A stretch of DNA of 64,000 bases, from positions 17,112 to 81,111 of the forward strand of contig NZ_QAOX01000013.1 of assembly GCF_003050935.1 (NCBI RefSeq), given 5' to 3'. Positions 28,917 through 36,869 of the stretch are shown in pieces. Origin of the DNA: Luteibacter sp. OK325 (GTDB lineage: Bacteria; Pseudomonadota; Gammaproteobacteria; Xanthomonadales; Rhodanobacteraceae). The number at the start of each line of letters is the position of its first letter. The stretch's first letter is position 1. The notes beneath the pieces are model-generated. The model did no database searches. It was not told where the DNA came from and was given only the letters and a program-made list of their open reading frames with translations. The translations under genes were made by a program, and so were the position numbers.

Positions 28917-29602
28917 TTCTGTGCGCCAGCCTTGGCGCCACCGGTATCTTTCTGGATGTCGTCGATGGCAGAGCCGCCCTTCGATTCGAGATCGACGGTG
29001 AGCTTGTCGAGGCCTTCCTTCTTGATCTCCGCGTCGACCTGGTTGCGGTAGTTGGTGATGTACGAGATGCCCTCGATGATCACGTCATAGGCCTTCCAGT
29101 CGCCACTGGCGCTCTTGCGGAACGCGTAGTCGACCGAGACCGACTTGCCGTCGTCGAGCATGACCTGCGTACGGACCACGGTGCGCTTGTTGTTGAGGTC
29201 GTCGGTAAACGGCAGGACCTTGACGCGGCCGCGGGTGTAGTTGAGCAGGCCCTCGGCATAACGATGGGTGATCGAGTTGTAAAAGGCCTTGGCGAAGCGA
29301 TTGCGCTGTTCCGGCGTGGCCTTGCTGGCATTCTGGCCGAGCACGAGGATCGACGCGTAGTCGATGTCGAAGTGCGGCAGGAAGGTGTCGTCGATCACCG
29401 CGATCAGCTTTTCGTGATCGTTCTTGAGCTCGGCCTGGTGACCTTCGATGGCCTTGGCGAGGTCATCGGAAATCGTCTGCACGATCTGCTGGGGCGTCTG
29501 GCCCTGGGTGGCAGCCGCCGGAGCGGGCGCCTGGGCGAACGCCGGCGCGGCGATAACGCCGCCGACAGCGAGGGCGATGGCAAGGGAAAGCTGACGCAGC
29601 AT
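28913..29602 (-). CDS. mlaC: Periplasmic phospholipid carrier MlaC
   Basis: This 229-residue periplasmic protein shuttles phospholipid between MlaA in the outer membrane and MlaFEDB in the inner membrane. The signal peptide (residues 1-23, ending APAFA) is followed by the MlaC/Ttg2D domain with HFDIDYASILVLGQNASKATPEQ and FYNSITHRYAEGLLNY. The ATG at 29602 has AGGAGA at ideal spacing. A low-complexity alanine- and proline-rich linker follows the signal, and the C-terminal tail is lysine-rich. mlaD is 23 bp upstream. Confidence 0.95.
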   Translation of the reverse strand: MLRQLSLAIALAVGGVIAAPAFAQAPAPAAATQGQTPQQIVQTISDDLAKAIEGHQAELKNDHEKLIAVIDDTFLPHFDIDYASILVLGQNASKATPEQRNRFAKAFYNSITHRYAEGLLNYTRGRVKVLPFTDDLNNKRTVVRTQVMLDDGKSVSVDYAFRKSASGDWKAYDVIIEGISYITNYRNQVDAEIKKEGLDKLTVDLESKGGSAIDDIQKDTGGAKAGAQK

Positions 29603-29625
29603 GCGATGTCTCCTGGGGTCCGGCC

Positions 29626-30501
29626 TTATTTCTTGCCGGAGTTGTCGGGTTGGGTGCCGCCCTGGGCGCCACCGGATTTGTTGTCGCTCGGCGAGCCGTT
29701 CACGAGGAACTTGCCGATCAGGTCTTCAAGCTGGAGCGCGGACTGCGTGAGGATCAGCTGGTCGCCTTCGGCGAGGAAGGTCGGCGAGCCGCCCGGCTGG
29801 ATCGCAACATACTGGCTGCCGATCAAACCGCTTGTGAACACCGCGCCGGCCGAATCATCTGGTATCTGGGAGTAGCGCTTGTCGATCGCAAGGGTCACCG
29901 TGGCCTCGCTGCTGCCCGACTTGATCGTCACCGAATCGACGCTGCCGATCGGCACGCCGGCCATCTTCACCGCCGCGCCCGGCTGCAGGGCGCCGACATT
30001 GGTAAAGCTGCCGGTGACATGGAACGTGCCACCCAGGCGATCCGGCGCACTGCCGCCGCCAAAGAACTTGCCGATCATTTCTTCCAGCTGCTGCGCCGGG
30101 CGGGTCAGGCCAATCTCACCGCCTTCCTTCACCGGGGTCTTCGACTGGCCGAACTGGATGCCGACATACTGGTCGCCCAGCAGGCCGCTGGTGAAAATGG
30201 TGGCCACGGAATCCTCGGGGATGTCCTTGTGGCGATCGTCTATCGACAGGGTGACCTTCGCCTCTTCCTTGCCGGGAACGAGGTCGATCGCCTGCACCGA
30301 GCCGACGCGCACGCCGGCGATTTTCACCGGTGCACGATTCTTCAGCTGACCGATGTTCGCGAAGTGGGTTTCCACGGTGTAGCTGGAACCCTGGCTGGCA
30401 TTGGCCACCGACGTGGTCTGCGTGGCCAGGTAAGCGAGGGCGGCGAAGCCGAGCACGATGAACAGGCCGGTGCCGAAGGCATAGGAACGTCTCTGGGTCA
30501 C
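29626..30501 (-). CDS. mlaD: MlaD with two tandem MCE domains
   Basis: This 291-residue protein is the substrate-binding MCE component of the Mla transporter, anchored by one N-terminal helix (about residues 8-28). Unlike E. coli MlaD (183 residues, one MCE domain), it has two: about 41-119 and 160-238. The repeats are internally similar: SGLLGDQYVGIQ (105-116) matches SGLIGSQYVAIQ (224-235), and IAGVRVGSV matches MAGVPIGSV. Each is followed by a similar amphipathic helix (QQLEEMIGKFF and LQLEDLIGKFL). The tail is rich in Gly, Ser and Asn. The start is a GTG at 30501. It sits between mlaE and mlaC, so it is the MlaD of this operon despite the extra domain. Confidence 0.93.
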   Translation of the reverse strand: MTQRRSYAFGTGLFIVLGFAALAYLATQTTSVANASQGSSYTVETHFANIGQLKNRAPVKIAGVRVGSVQAIDLVPGKEEAKVTLSIDDRHKDIPEDSVATIFTSGLLGDQYVGIQFGQSKTPVKEGGEIGLTRPAQQLEEMIGKFFGGGSAPDRLGGTFHVTGSFTNVGALQPGAAVKMAGVPIGSVDSVTIKSGSSEATVTLAIDKRYSQIPDDSAGAVFTSGLIGSQYVAIQPGGSPTFLAEGDQLILTQSALQLEDLIGKFLVNGSPSDNKSGGAQGGTQPDNSGKK

Positions 30502-30559
30502 GGCGTGATCCTCGAACAGGTAAAGAAGGAATGGACAGTCATGGCGGGTCTCCGGTGCC

Positions 30560-31330
30560 TCAGATCAGGAACGAGGTGAGGACGAAGTCCAGCGCCAGGA
30601 TGGCGATGGACGAAGCGACCACCGTGCGGGTCGTCGCATAGGCGACGCCCTCGCTGGTGGGCGGCGTGGTGTAGCCCTGGAACACCGCGATCAGGGAGAC
30701 CACGATGCCGAAGGCGATGGATTTGAGCAGCACGCCGTCGATGATGTCCTTATGGACATCCACCGTGGCGGTCATGTTCGACCAGAACGTACCGTTGTCG
30801 ATGCCCAGCCAGGTCACGCCGACCAGATGGCCGCCGAACACGCCCATGGCGCAGAACACCACGGCGAGCAGGGGCAGCGCGACCACGCCGGCGAGGAAAC
30901 GCGGGGCGATGACGTAGGCGATGGGATCGACCGCCATCATCTCCATGGCGTCGAGCTGGTCGGTCGCGCGCATCAGTCCGATCTCGGCGGTGACCGAGGT
31001 GCCCGCGCGTCCGGCGAACAGCAGTGCCGTCACGACCGGACCCAACTCGCGATAAATCGCGATGGCGACGACGGTACCGGTGGCCGACGTGCCGCCGAAG
31101 ATCGAGAGTACGTCGTACAGCTGCAGGCCGAGCACCATGCCGACGAACAGGCCGCAGGTCATCACGATGGTCAGGCTCATCGCGCCAACGAACCAGATCT
31201 GCCGGATGGTCTCGCGACCGTGGCGGAAGCTACGTGGAATAGCCGCAAGGATCGTCAGCAGGAAGATGCCGCAGGCACCGATCTGGGTAAGGCTGCGGAC
31301 GACGACATTGTCATTCCTTGCCGTCGTCAT
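30560..31330 (-). CDS. mlaE: ABC transporter permease MlaE
   Basis: This 256-residue polytopic permease of the MlaFEDB phospholipid transporter belongs to the MlaE/TrnP family. Five or six hydrophobic helices are visible, with the conserved cytoplasmic coupling helix ELGPVVTALLFAGRAGTSVTAEIGLM and EMMAVDPIAYVIAPRF. The start at 31330 overlaps the mlaF stop by 4 bp (ATGA), which argues against the longer in-frame reading inside mlaF. mlaD begins 58 bp downstream. Confidence 0.96.
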   Translation of the reverse strand: MTTARNDNVVVRSLTQIGACGIFLLTILAAIPRSFRHGRETIRQIWFVGAMSLTIVMTCGLFVGMVLGLQLYDVLSIFGGTSATGTVVAIAIYRELGPVVTALLFAGRAGTSVTAEIGLMRATDQLDAMEMMAVDPIAYVIAPRFLAGVVALPLLAVVFCAMGVFGGHLVGVTWLGIDNGTFWSNMTATVDVHKDIIDGVLLKSIAFGIVVSLIAVFQGYTTPPTSEGVAYATTRTVVASSIAILALDFVLTSFLI

Positions 31331-32139
31331 GCCTTGCCTCCTGGAAAACCGAGCGCCGTGGCGTAATCGCCGGCGGGATACTGGAACGGCACCGGGCCGT
31401 CGATCTTGCCGCCGAAGAATTGCGCGGTCCACGGCGAGCCGTCGCTGGCCAGCGTGGCCGGCGCACCCTGCGCGACGACCTTGCCGTTGGCGATGAGATA
31501 CACGTGGTCGGCCACCTTCTGCACGGCAGCCAGCTCATGGGCCACCAGCACCGAGGTGATACCGAGTGTGTGGTTGAGCGTGCGGATGAGCAGCAGCACC
31601 TGGTTGAGCGAAATCGGATCCAGGCCGACGAAGGGCTCGTCGTAGAGGATCAGGGCGGGATCGAAAACGATGGCGCGGGCCAGGGCCACGCGCCGGGCCA
31701 TACCGCCGGAGAGCTCCGTCGGCGACAGCCGCGCTGCACCACGCAGGCCGACCGCCTCGAGCTTGTTGAGCACGATGTTGCGGATCAGTTCCTCGGGCAG
31801 CGCCGTGTGCTGGCGCAGCGGGAAAGCCACGTTCTCGAACACGTCGAAGTCGGTGAGCAGGGCCGAGTTCTGGAACAGATAGCCGATGCGCTCGCGCAGC
31901 TCGAAGAGCTTCTCGCGAGAGAGCGAAGGCACGTTCTGGCCGTCGACCTCGATCGTGCCGGCATCCCCGCGCATCTGCCCGGTGATGTGCTTGAGCAGGG
32001 TGGTCTTGCCGGTGCCGCTGGGACCCATGATCGCGGTGACTTTGCCGCGCGGGATATCCAGGTCGAGATTGTCGAAGATGGTCTTGCCGTTGAGGACCGT
32101 GGTCAGTCCGCGTATGCGGACGATGGCGTCGTCGGTCAT
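31327..32139 (-). CDS. mlaF: ABC transporter ATP-binding protein MlaF
   Basis: This 270-residue ATPase powers the Mla phospholipid transporter. Walker A is GPSGTGKTT (about residues 37-45), the signature motif is LSGGMARRVALARAI, and Walker B is LILYDEPFVGLDPIS. The C-terminal tail is extended, as in E. coli MlaF. It overlaps gmk upstream by 4 bp and mlaE downstream by 4 bp, so translation of gmk, mlaF and mlaE is probably coupled. Confidence 0.96.
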   Translation of the reverse strand: MTDDAIVRIRGLTTVLNGKTIFDNLDLDIPRGKVTAIMGPSGTGKTTLLKHITGQMRGDAGTIEVDGQNVPSLSREKLFELRERIGYLFQNSALLTDFDVFENVAFPLRQHTALPEELIRNIVLNKLEAVGLRGAARLSPTELSGGMARRVALARAIVFDPALILYDEPFVGLDPISLNQVLLLIRTLNHTLGITSVLVAHELAAVQKVADHVYLIANGKVVAQGAPATLASDGSPWTAQFFGGKIDGPVPFQYPAGDYATALGFPGGKA

Positions 32140-32753
32140 GGTGCGAGAAGCTCCTCGATCAGGGCCTCGTGGCGGCGAGCCGACGCAGGCGTGCGCTGGC
32201 GGACGGCGCGAACGATCGCCTGGAGGTCCGCCAGGGCGTCCTCGAAGCGGTCGTTGACGATGATGTAGTCGAATTCATGCGCATGGGCGATTTCCTCGCG
32301 CGAATTGAACAGGCGGCGTTCAATCACTTCAGGCGCGTCAGATCCTCGACCGCGCAGGCGGCGCTCGAGTTCCCGTCGCGACGGCGGCAGGATGAAAACG
32401 CTCACGCAATCCGGCTTGCCCTTACGCACCTGCCGAGCACCCTGCCAGTCAATCTCCAGGAGCACATCGGCGCCCTCACAGAGTTTGCCTTCGACGACGG
32501 TACGCGAGGTGCCATACAGGTTGCCGTGCACCTCGGCATGCTCGAGGAAGATGCCCTCGACAATCTCGCTTTCGAAGTCCGTGCGTTCGACGAAGAAGTA
32601 GTGACGTCCGTATTCCTCGCCGACGCGCGGTGGCCGCGTCGTATGCGAAATCGACAACGAGATGTCCGGCTCGCGCTCGAGCAGGGCGTTGACGAGGGTG
32701 GACTTTCCGGCTCCCGAAGGCGCGGCGACCACGAACAGGGTGCCGTCGATCAT
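32136..32753 (-). CDS. gmk: Guanylate kinase
   Basis: This 205-residue enzyme phosphorylates GMP to GDP using ATP. The P-loop is APSGAGKST (residues 10-18), followed by SISHTTRPPRVGEEYGRHYFF with the GMP-binding arginines and tyrosine, and LLEIDWQGARQVR. Size matches the family. In E. coli gmk precedes rpoZ and spoT, whereas here its stop overlaps the mlaF start, so it appears to head a gmk-mlaFEDCB unit. The Shine-Dalgarno is weak. Confidence 0.97.
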   Translation of the reverse strand: MIDGTLFVVAAPSGAGKSTLVNALLEREPDISLSISHTTRPPRVGEEYGRHYFFVERTDFESEIVEGIFLEHAEVHGNLYGTSRTVVEGKLCEGADVLLEIDWQGARQVRKGKPDCVSVFILPPSRRELERRLRGRGSDAPEVIERRLFNSREEIAHAHEFDYIIVNDRFEDALADLQAIVRAVRQRTPASARRHEALIEELLAP

Positions 32754-32840
32754 CCGCGGGTCTCTGGTAGGACGTGCATGGTTTCTCCCGGAGCCGGCAT
32801 CGCGAGCTGGGCAAAACGCGATTGTAGCGAAGTCTCGGCT

Positions 32841-33000
32841 GTGGGAGCCGCTTCAGCGGCGAAAAGGACATGTGGGAGCCGCTTCAGCGGCGAAAGGGAC
32901 ATGTGGGAGCCGCTTCAGCGGCGAAAGGGACATGTGGGAGCCGCTTCAGCGGCGAAAGCCAGGTTGCCGCAGCCCCATCGCCGGCGTAGCCGGCTCCCAC
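32841..33000. repeat. REP-like array, four direct units at 31-bp period plus one inverted
   Basis: Four plus-strand GCCGCTTCAGCGGC units start at 32841, 32872, 32903 and 32934, exactly 31 bp apart, each followed by GAAAGGACAT or a close variant. An inverted GCCGGCGTAGCCGGC unit closes the array (32977-33000). It lies upstream of gmk and downstream of the AraC gene. Confidence 0.93.
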
Positions 33001-33047
33001 ATAAATCTCCCACATAAATCTCCCACATAAATCCCCCGCATAAATCT
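32996..33047. repeat. 13-bp tandem repeat, four units
   Basis: CCCACATAAATCT is repeated four times with two substitutions, starting inside the last REP unit and ending in the stop codon of the AraC-family gene. It looks like local slippage expansion. Confidence 0.9.
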
Positions 33048-34002
33048 AGAACGAGGCGGCCCGCCCCGCATAGCGACTCGGCGAAACCCCGACGATCCGC
33101 TTGAACGCATGACTGAAAGCACTCTCCGAGGCGTACCCGAGGTCCCTGGCCAGCACGGCCACGGGAACATCGCCCTGACGCAAGGCTCGCTCGGCGAGCC
33201 GCATGCGCCATCGCGCCAGGTAAGCGAGAGGAGCCACGCCCGACGCCGCCTTGAACTGGGAAGCAAAGATGGTCCGCGACATCGCCGCCGCGCCGGCCAG
33301 CTGGTCGAGGCGCCAGGGCCTGCCGGGCTCGCCGTGCATCATCCGTAGCGCTGCCCCAAGCCGAGGATCGGCCGCCGCACGCAACCAGCCAGCCTGCAGC
33401 GGGCCGCCCACGGAGAGGTGCGCACGCAGGATCTGCACGAAAAGCAGGTAGGCGAGCTGGGTCCTCGCCATGCCGGACCCCGGAAGATCGCCACGACTTT
33501 CCTCAACCATCCGGTCGAGGATCCACCGCATGGTCACCGCTTCGGGCGCCGATCCGCGCACATGGATCATCGGCGGCAATGCCTCGTGAATCATCGGCGC
33601 GTAAGTGGGATGCAAGCGCACGTGACCACCGATCTGGAGCATGTCGTCGCCCTGCCCCAGCGCGACGATCGGCGTGGTGCGTCCGGCAAACACCTCACGC
33701 GCATCGACCGGCGGCAGGGCGAGGTCGCTGGCCAGTACGAAGCCGCGCTCGGCGACGAGGAGCACGATGTCACCCGCTTCCATGCGCACCGTCGCCCCTT
33801 CGTCCAGGCGCAGCCAGCACCCACCGCGCAGCGCGGCGAAGAACTTGAGCTTGTCCGGCGGCGGGAAGCGGATCGCCCAGTCGCCGCCTGCGGTAAAGCC
33901 GCCGGAAACCACCGATTCGACGTCGGCCAGCCTCAGAACTTCGGAAATCGGATCGTCAGCCATCCCCGTACGATTGAGCATGGATAGCGGACTTTCAAGC
34001 AT
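33046..34002 (-). CDS. AraC family transcriptional regulator with cupin domain
   Basis: This 318-residue regulator has an N-terminal cupin ligand-binding domain (from SEVLRLADVESVVSGGFTAGGDWAIRF to about residue 180). A C-terminal AraC DNA-binding domain of two helix-turn-helix motifs follows (about 215-315; RDLGYASESAFSHAFKRIVGVSPSRY). The start is uncertain: ATGs at 34002, 33981 and 33963 are in frame and none has a clear ribosome-binding site. Homologous sequence seems to begin near the third. It is divergent from a short-chain dehydrogenase gene only 54 bp away, so it probably controls that gene and itself from the shared region. The effector is unknown. Confidence 0.9.
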   Translation of the reverse strand: MLESPLSMLNRTGMADDPISEVLRLADVESVVSGGFTAGGDWAIRFPPPDKLKFFAALRGGCWLRLDEGATVRMEAGDIVLLVAERGFVLASDLALPPVDAREVFAGRTTPIVALGQGDDMLQIGGHVRLHPTYAPMIHEALPPMIHVRGSAPEAVTMRWILDRMVEESRGDLPGSGMARTQLAYLLFVQILRAHLSVGGPLQAGWLRAAADPRLGAALRMMHGEPGRPWRLDQLAGAAAMSRTIFASQFKAASGVAPLAYLARWRMRLAERALRQGDVPVAVLARDLGYASESAFSHAFKRIVGVSPSRYAGRAASF

Positions 34003-34056
34003 TCATCGTTCGGAAGGGCCGACCTAAGCTTGTCCGGACCCTACGAGGAGATCCCA

Positions 34057-35049
34057 ATGTCCAGCGTCCAGACCCCCATCCACTCCGGTTTCAACATGGC
34101 CAGCACGGCGGAAGAGGTGCTCGCCGGTATCGACCTGACCGGCAAGATCGCCATCGTGACCGGCGGCTATTCCGGCATCGGCACCGAAACCACCCGGGCC
34201 CTCCGCGCCGCCGGGGCCCGTGTCATCGTCCCGGCTCGCGATCTCGCCAAGGCGCGCAAGGCCCTCGAGGGCATCGACGTCGAGATCGAGCCGATGGATC
34301 TCGCCGATCCGGCCTCCATCGACGCTTTCGCCGAGCGTTTCCTGGCGCGCGGCGAGCCGCTGCACATCTTGGTCAACAGCGCCGGGGTCATGGCCATGCC
34401 GCTGACCCGCGATTCGCGGGGCTATGAGATGCAGTTCGCCACCAATCACCTGGGTCATTTCCAGTTGACGGCACGGCTTTGGCCCGCCCTCAAGCGCGAC
34501 GCTGGCGCACGCGTCGTATCGGTTTCCTCGCGCGGGCACCGCTTCTCCGGCGTGGACTTCGACGATCCGAACTTCGAGCGCCGCGAATACGACCCGTGGA
34601 TCGCCTACGGACAGTCGAAAACCGCGAACGTGCTGTTCGCGCTGGGCGTGGACAAACGTGGCGAGGCCGATGGCATCCGCGCCTTCGCCCTGCACCCCGG
34701 CGCGATCATCACCGATCTGGTCCGACACATGAGCCAGGACGACCTTCGCGCACGCGGAGCCATCGACGAGGAAGGCCGCCCGGTGGTCGACCTCGCACGT
34801 GGGTTCAAGAGCGTGCCGCAGGGCGCCGCCACCAGCGTCTGGTGCGCAACCAGTCCGCAGCTCGATGGCATGGGCGGCGTGTACTGCGAGGACGTCGAGG
34901 TGTCGCCCGTCTTGGTCGATGCCGATAACGCAGCAGGTCACGTAAGTAGCGACGTCGGCGTGCGTCCCTGGGCGATCGATCCGGCGGCGGTCGAAACCCT
35001 GTGGTCGCTGAGTGAAACGCTGACAGGTGTAACGCTGCCTTCACGCTGA
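34057..35049 (+). CDS. Short-chain dehydrogenase/reductase (SDR) family oxidoreductase
   Basis: This 330-residue NAD(P)-dependent oxidoreductase resembles the retinol dehydrogenase/WW-domain-oxidoreductase branch of SDRs. The cofactor motif is TGGYSGIG near residue 38, NSAGVMA follows, and the active-site YGQSK has Ser upstream in VVSVSSRGHRF. The C-terminal part is longer than in classical SDRs. ATG at 34057 follows GAGGAG at good spacing. It is divergent from an AraC regulator, a common regulator-target arrangement. The substrate cannot be read from sequence. Confidence 0.92.
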   Translation: MSSVQTPIHSGFNMASTAEEVLAGIDLTGKIAIVTGGYSGIGTETTRALRAAGARVIVPARDLAKARKALEGIDVEIEPMDLADPASIDAFAERFLARGEPLHILVNSAGVMAMPLTRDSRGYEMQFATNHLGHFQLTARLWPALKRDAGARVVSVSSRGHRFSGVDFDDPNFERREYDPWIAYGQSKTANVLFALGVDKRGEADGIRAFALHPGAIITDLVRHMSQDDLRARGAIDEEGRPVVDLARGFKSVPQGAATSVWCATSPQLDGMGGVYCEDVEVSPVLVDADNAAGHVSSDVGVRPWAIDPAAVETLWSLSETLTGVTLPSR

Positions 35050-35236
35050 CCCATCACGGAAACGACGCGCCGTTAATGCATCGCGGCGCATCGTCTAATT
35101 GCCGCGCGTGAAGGATCCGCGACGGCCCGACCGGACCCAAGTGACACCCTCGCCTGCGCGGCAGTTCGCGACGGGCGGGAATGCGAGTTCCGGCTCGCCC
35201 ACCAGCTTCGTGTTCGCGCAGTTCGAGGCATTGGTC

Positions 35237-35503
35237 ATGCGCATCGACAATCCCAACGGTTCCTCTGATTCCTATCCCTACCGCGTGCAGTTCGACACGC
35301 TTCGCGATATGGAGAACGCCCGCCGCCACAACTGGTCACCCGGCTACTACGATACGGCCGAAGGCACCTGGGGACGCCGCCCTGGCGAGTTAATCGATGT
35401 CCCGCTCGCCGATGGCGAGCCGGGACCGGAGCAGCGCGAAGAGTCGGAATCGGACCCAATCGATGCCAAGCCGAGCGGTCGCGAGACAGCGGACGTCTAT
35501 TGA
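35237..35503 (+). CDS. Hypothetical small acidic protein
   Basis: This 88-residue protein is not recognised. It begins [20 protein letters not shown], has a central [20 protein letters not shown] segment, and ends in a disordered acidic Glu/Pro/Ser tail. GAGG lies eight bases before the ATG at 35237. The frame is open upstream to a TTG at 35099, which would give 134 residues. The ordered first half and the codon bias suggest a real gene. Its last bases overlap the convergent amidohydrolase gene by 7 bp. Confidence 0.5.
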   Translation: MRIDNPNGSSDSYPYRVQFDTLRDMENARRHNWSPGYYDTAEGTWGRRPGELIDVPLADGEPGPEQREESESDPIDAKPSGRETADVY

Positions 35504-36852
35504 TTCGATGACGGCGGCCTTCCCGCTGGTTCGGACTGCTTGTAAATGACCCCACCCTTCATGACGAAGGCGACGTGGGCGAGTGTGGCAATGTCCTGCG
35601 CGGGGTTGCCGGGTACGGCAACGATGTCGGCGTCGAGCCCCGCTTTCAGCTGGCCGATGTGATCCTGCTGGCGTAGCACTTTCGCGTCGACTGCGGTGGC
35701 GGCGAGCAGTGCGCGAGCCGGGGACATGCCGTCGCCCACCATCCAGACGAGTTCCTTGTAGTTATCGCCGTGGGTGAACACGCCGACGTCGCTGCCGTTG
35801 CCGATGGTCACCCCGGCATCCATGGCCAGCTTGAACGCGTGCGCGGCTTTCTGCATGGACTCCGTCGGCGGATCGCCAGGCTTCCAGCCACCGAAGTACT
35901 CGGACGTAGCCGCGCTGGCTTCTAGCGTCGGCATATACGCGACACCGTGCTGCTTCATCAATGCGAAGACCTCCGGCGTGCCGTCGTAGCCGTGTTCGAT
36001 GGTGTCGACACCAGCAAGCACCGAGCGGCGCATGCCTTCGGCCGTGGTCGAGTGCACGGCCACGGGGAGGCCCATGGCATGCGCCGCGTCCACCGCCACC
36101 TTCAGTTCTTCTTCGGTGAACGTCGGCACCGAGCCCTTGGCTTTGCCGCAGTGGTAGTCGGCATAGAGCTTGATCCAGTCCGCGCCGTGGGCCGCCTGGT
36201 CGCGCACGGCGTCGAGCATCTGCGCCGCGCCACTCACCGGGATGCCACCTTGCGGCATGTCCATGTCATCGCGGAAGCCCAAGGGACCGGGCCCATAGCA
36301 GTGCGCGGCGATGGTGGCGCGCGTGGCGACGAACAGATGCGGCCCTGGAATCACGCCTTTGTCGATAGCGCGCTGTACGTCCACATCCGCGTAACCCGCG
36401 CCCTCGGTGCCGAGGTCACGCAAGGCGGTGAAACCGGCCATGAGGGTATCGTTGGCGTGCTTCACGGCCTCCACGGTGCGGAAGGCCAGCGTTTCCTTGA
36501 GCACCTGGTCGTTCCAGGGCGTCTCGTTATAAGGGTGAAGGAAAATATGCGAGTGCGCGTCGATGAGGCCGGGCAGGACCGTCATGCCGGGCAGATCGAT
36601 GGTCTGCGTGCCCGCCGGGATGGCGACACTAGCCGCCGGGCCGACCGCGACGATCTTGTCGCCCTGCACGAGTACGACCCAACCCGCATGCGCCTGTTCG
36701 CTGCGTGCGTCGAACACGCGGTCGCCCTTGAGCAGCCACGCGTGGTCCGCAGGCTTCGACGTGGCCGACGACTCCACCGCCGACGCGCCGCCCACCACAG
36801 CGATACAACCTGCGAGCGCGAACGCCCTGCTCCACCCTGCCAGCTTGGTCAT
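35497..36852 (-). CDS. Secreted metal-dependent amidohydrolase
   Basis: This 451-residue amidohydrolase-superfamily enzyme resembles imidazolonepropionase-like and Xaa-Pro-dipeptidase-like members. The signal peptide covers about residues 1-27 ([20 protein letters not shown]). Metal ligands are visible: HSH in [11 protein letters not shown], a lysine suited to carbamylation in [10 protein letters not shown], then VAVHS, DTIEHG and the final aspartate in [12 protein letters not shown] at 36852 has AGGGGG just upstream; an in-frame ATG at 36873 overlapping the preceding stop (ATGA) is the alternative. It forms an operon with the acylase gene. The substrate is unknown; cyclic amides or dipeptides are possible. 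Confidence 0.88.
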   Translation of the reverse strand: MTKLAGWSRAFALAGCIAVVGGASAVESSATSKPADHAWLLKGDRVFDARSEQAHAGWVVLVQGDKIVAVGPAASVAIPAGTQTIDLPGMTVLPGLIDAHSHIFLHPYNETPWNDQVLKETLAFRTVEAVKHANDTLMAGFTALRDLGTEGAGYADVDVQRAIDKGVIPGPHLFVATRATIAAHCYGPGPLGFRDDMDMPQGGIPVSGAAQMLDAVRDQAAHGADWIKLYADYHCGKAKGSVPTFTEEELKVAVDAAHAMGLPVAVHSTTAEGMRRSVLAGVDTIEHGYDGTPEVFALMKQHGVAYMPTLEASAATSEYFGGWKPGDPPTESMQKAAHAFKLAMDAGVTIGNGSDVGVFTHGDNYKELVWMVGDGMSPARALLAATAVDAKVLRQQDHIGQLKAGLDADIVAVPGNPAQDIATLAHVAFVMKGGVIYKQSEPAGRPPSSNQ

Positions 36853-36869
36853 GCCGCCCCCTGTTCGAT

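Noticed and set aside
32841..33000. Regular 31-bp repeat array resembling a CRISPR
   Set aside because: Both repeat and linker are identical between units, with no variable spacers, and no cas genes are present; it is a tandem REP array.
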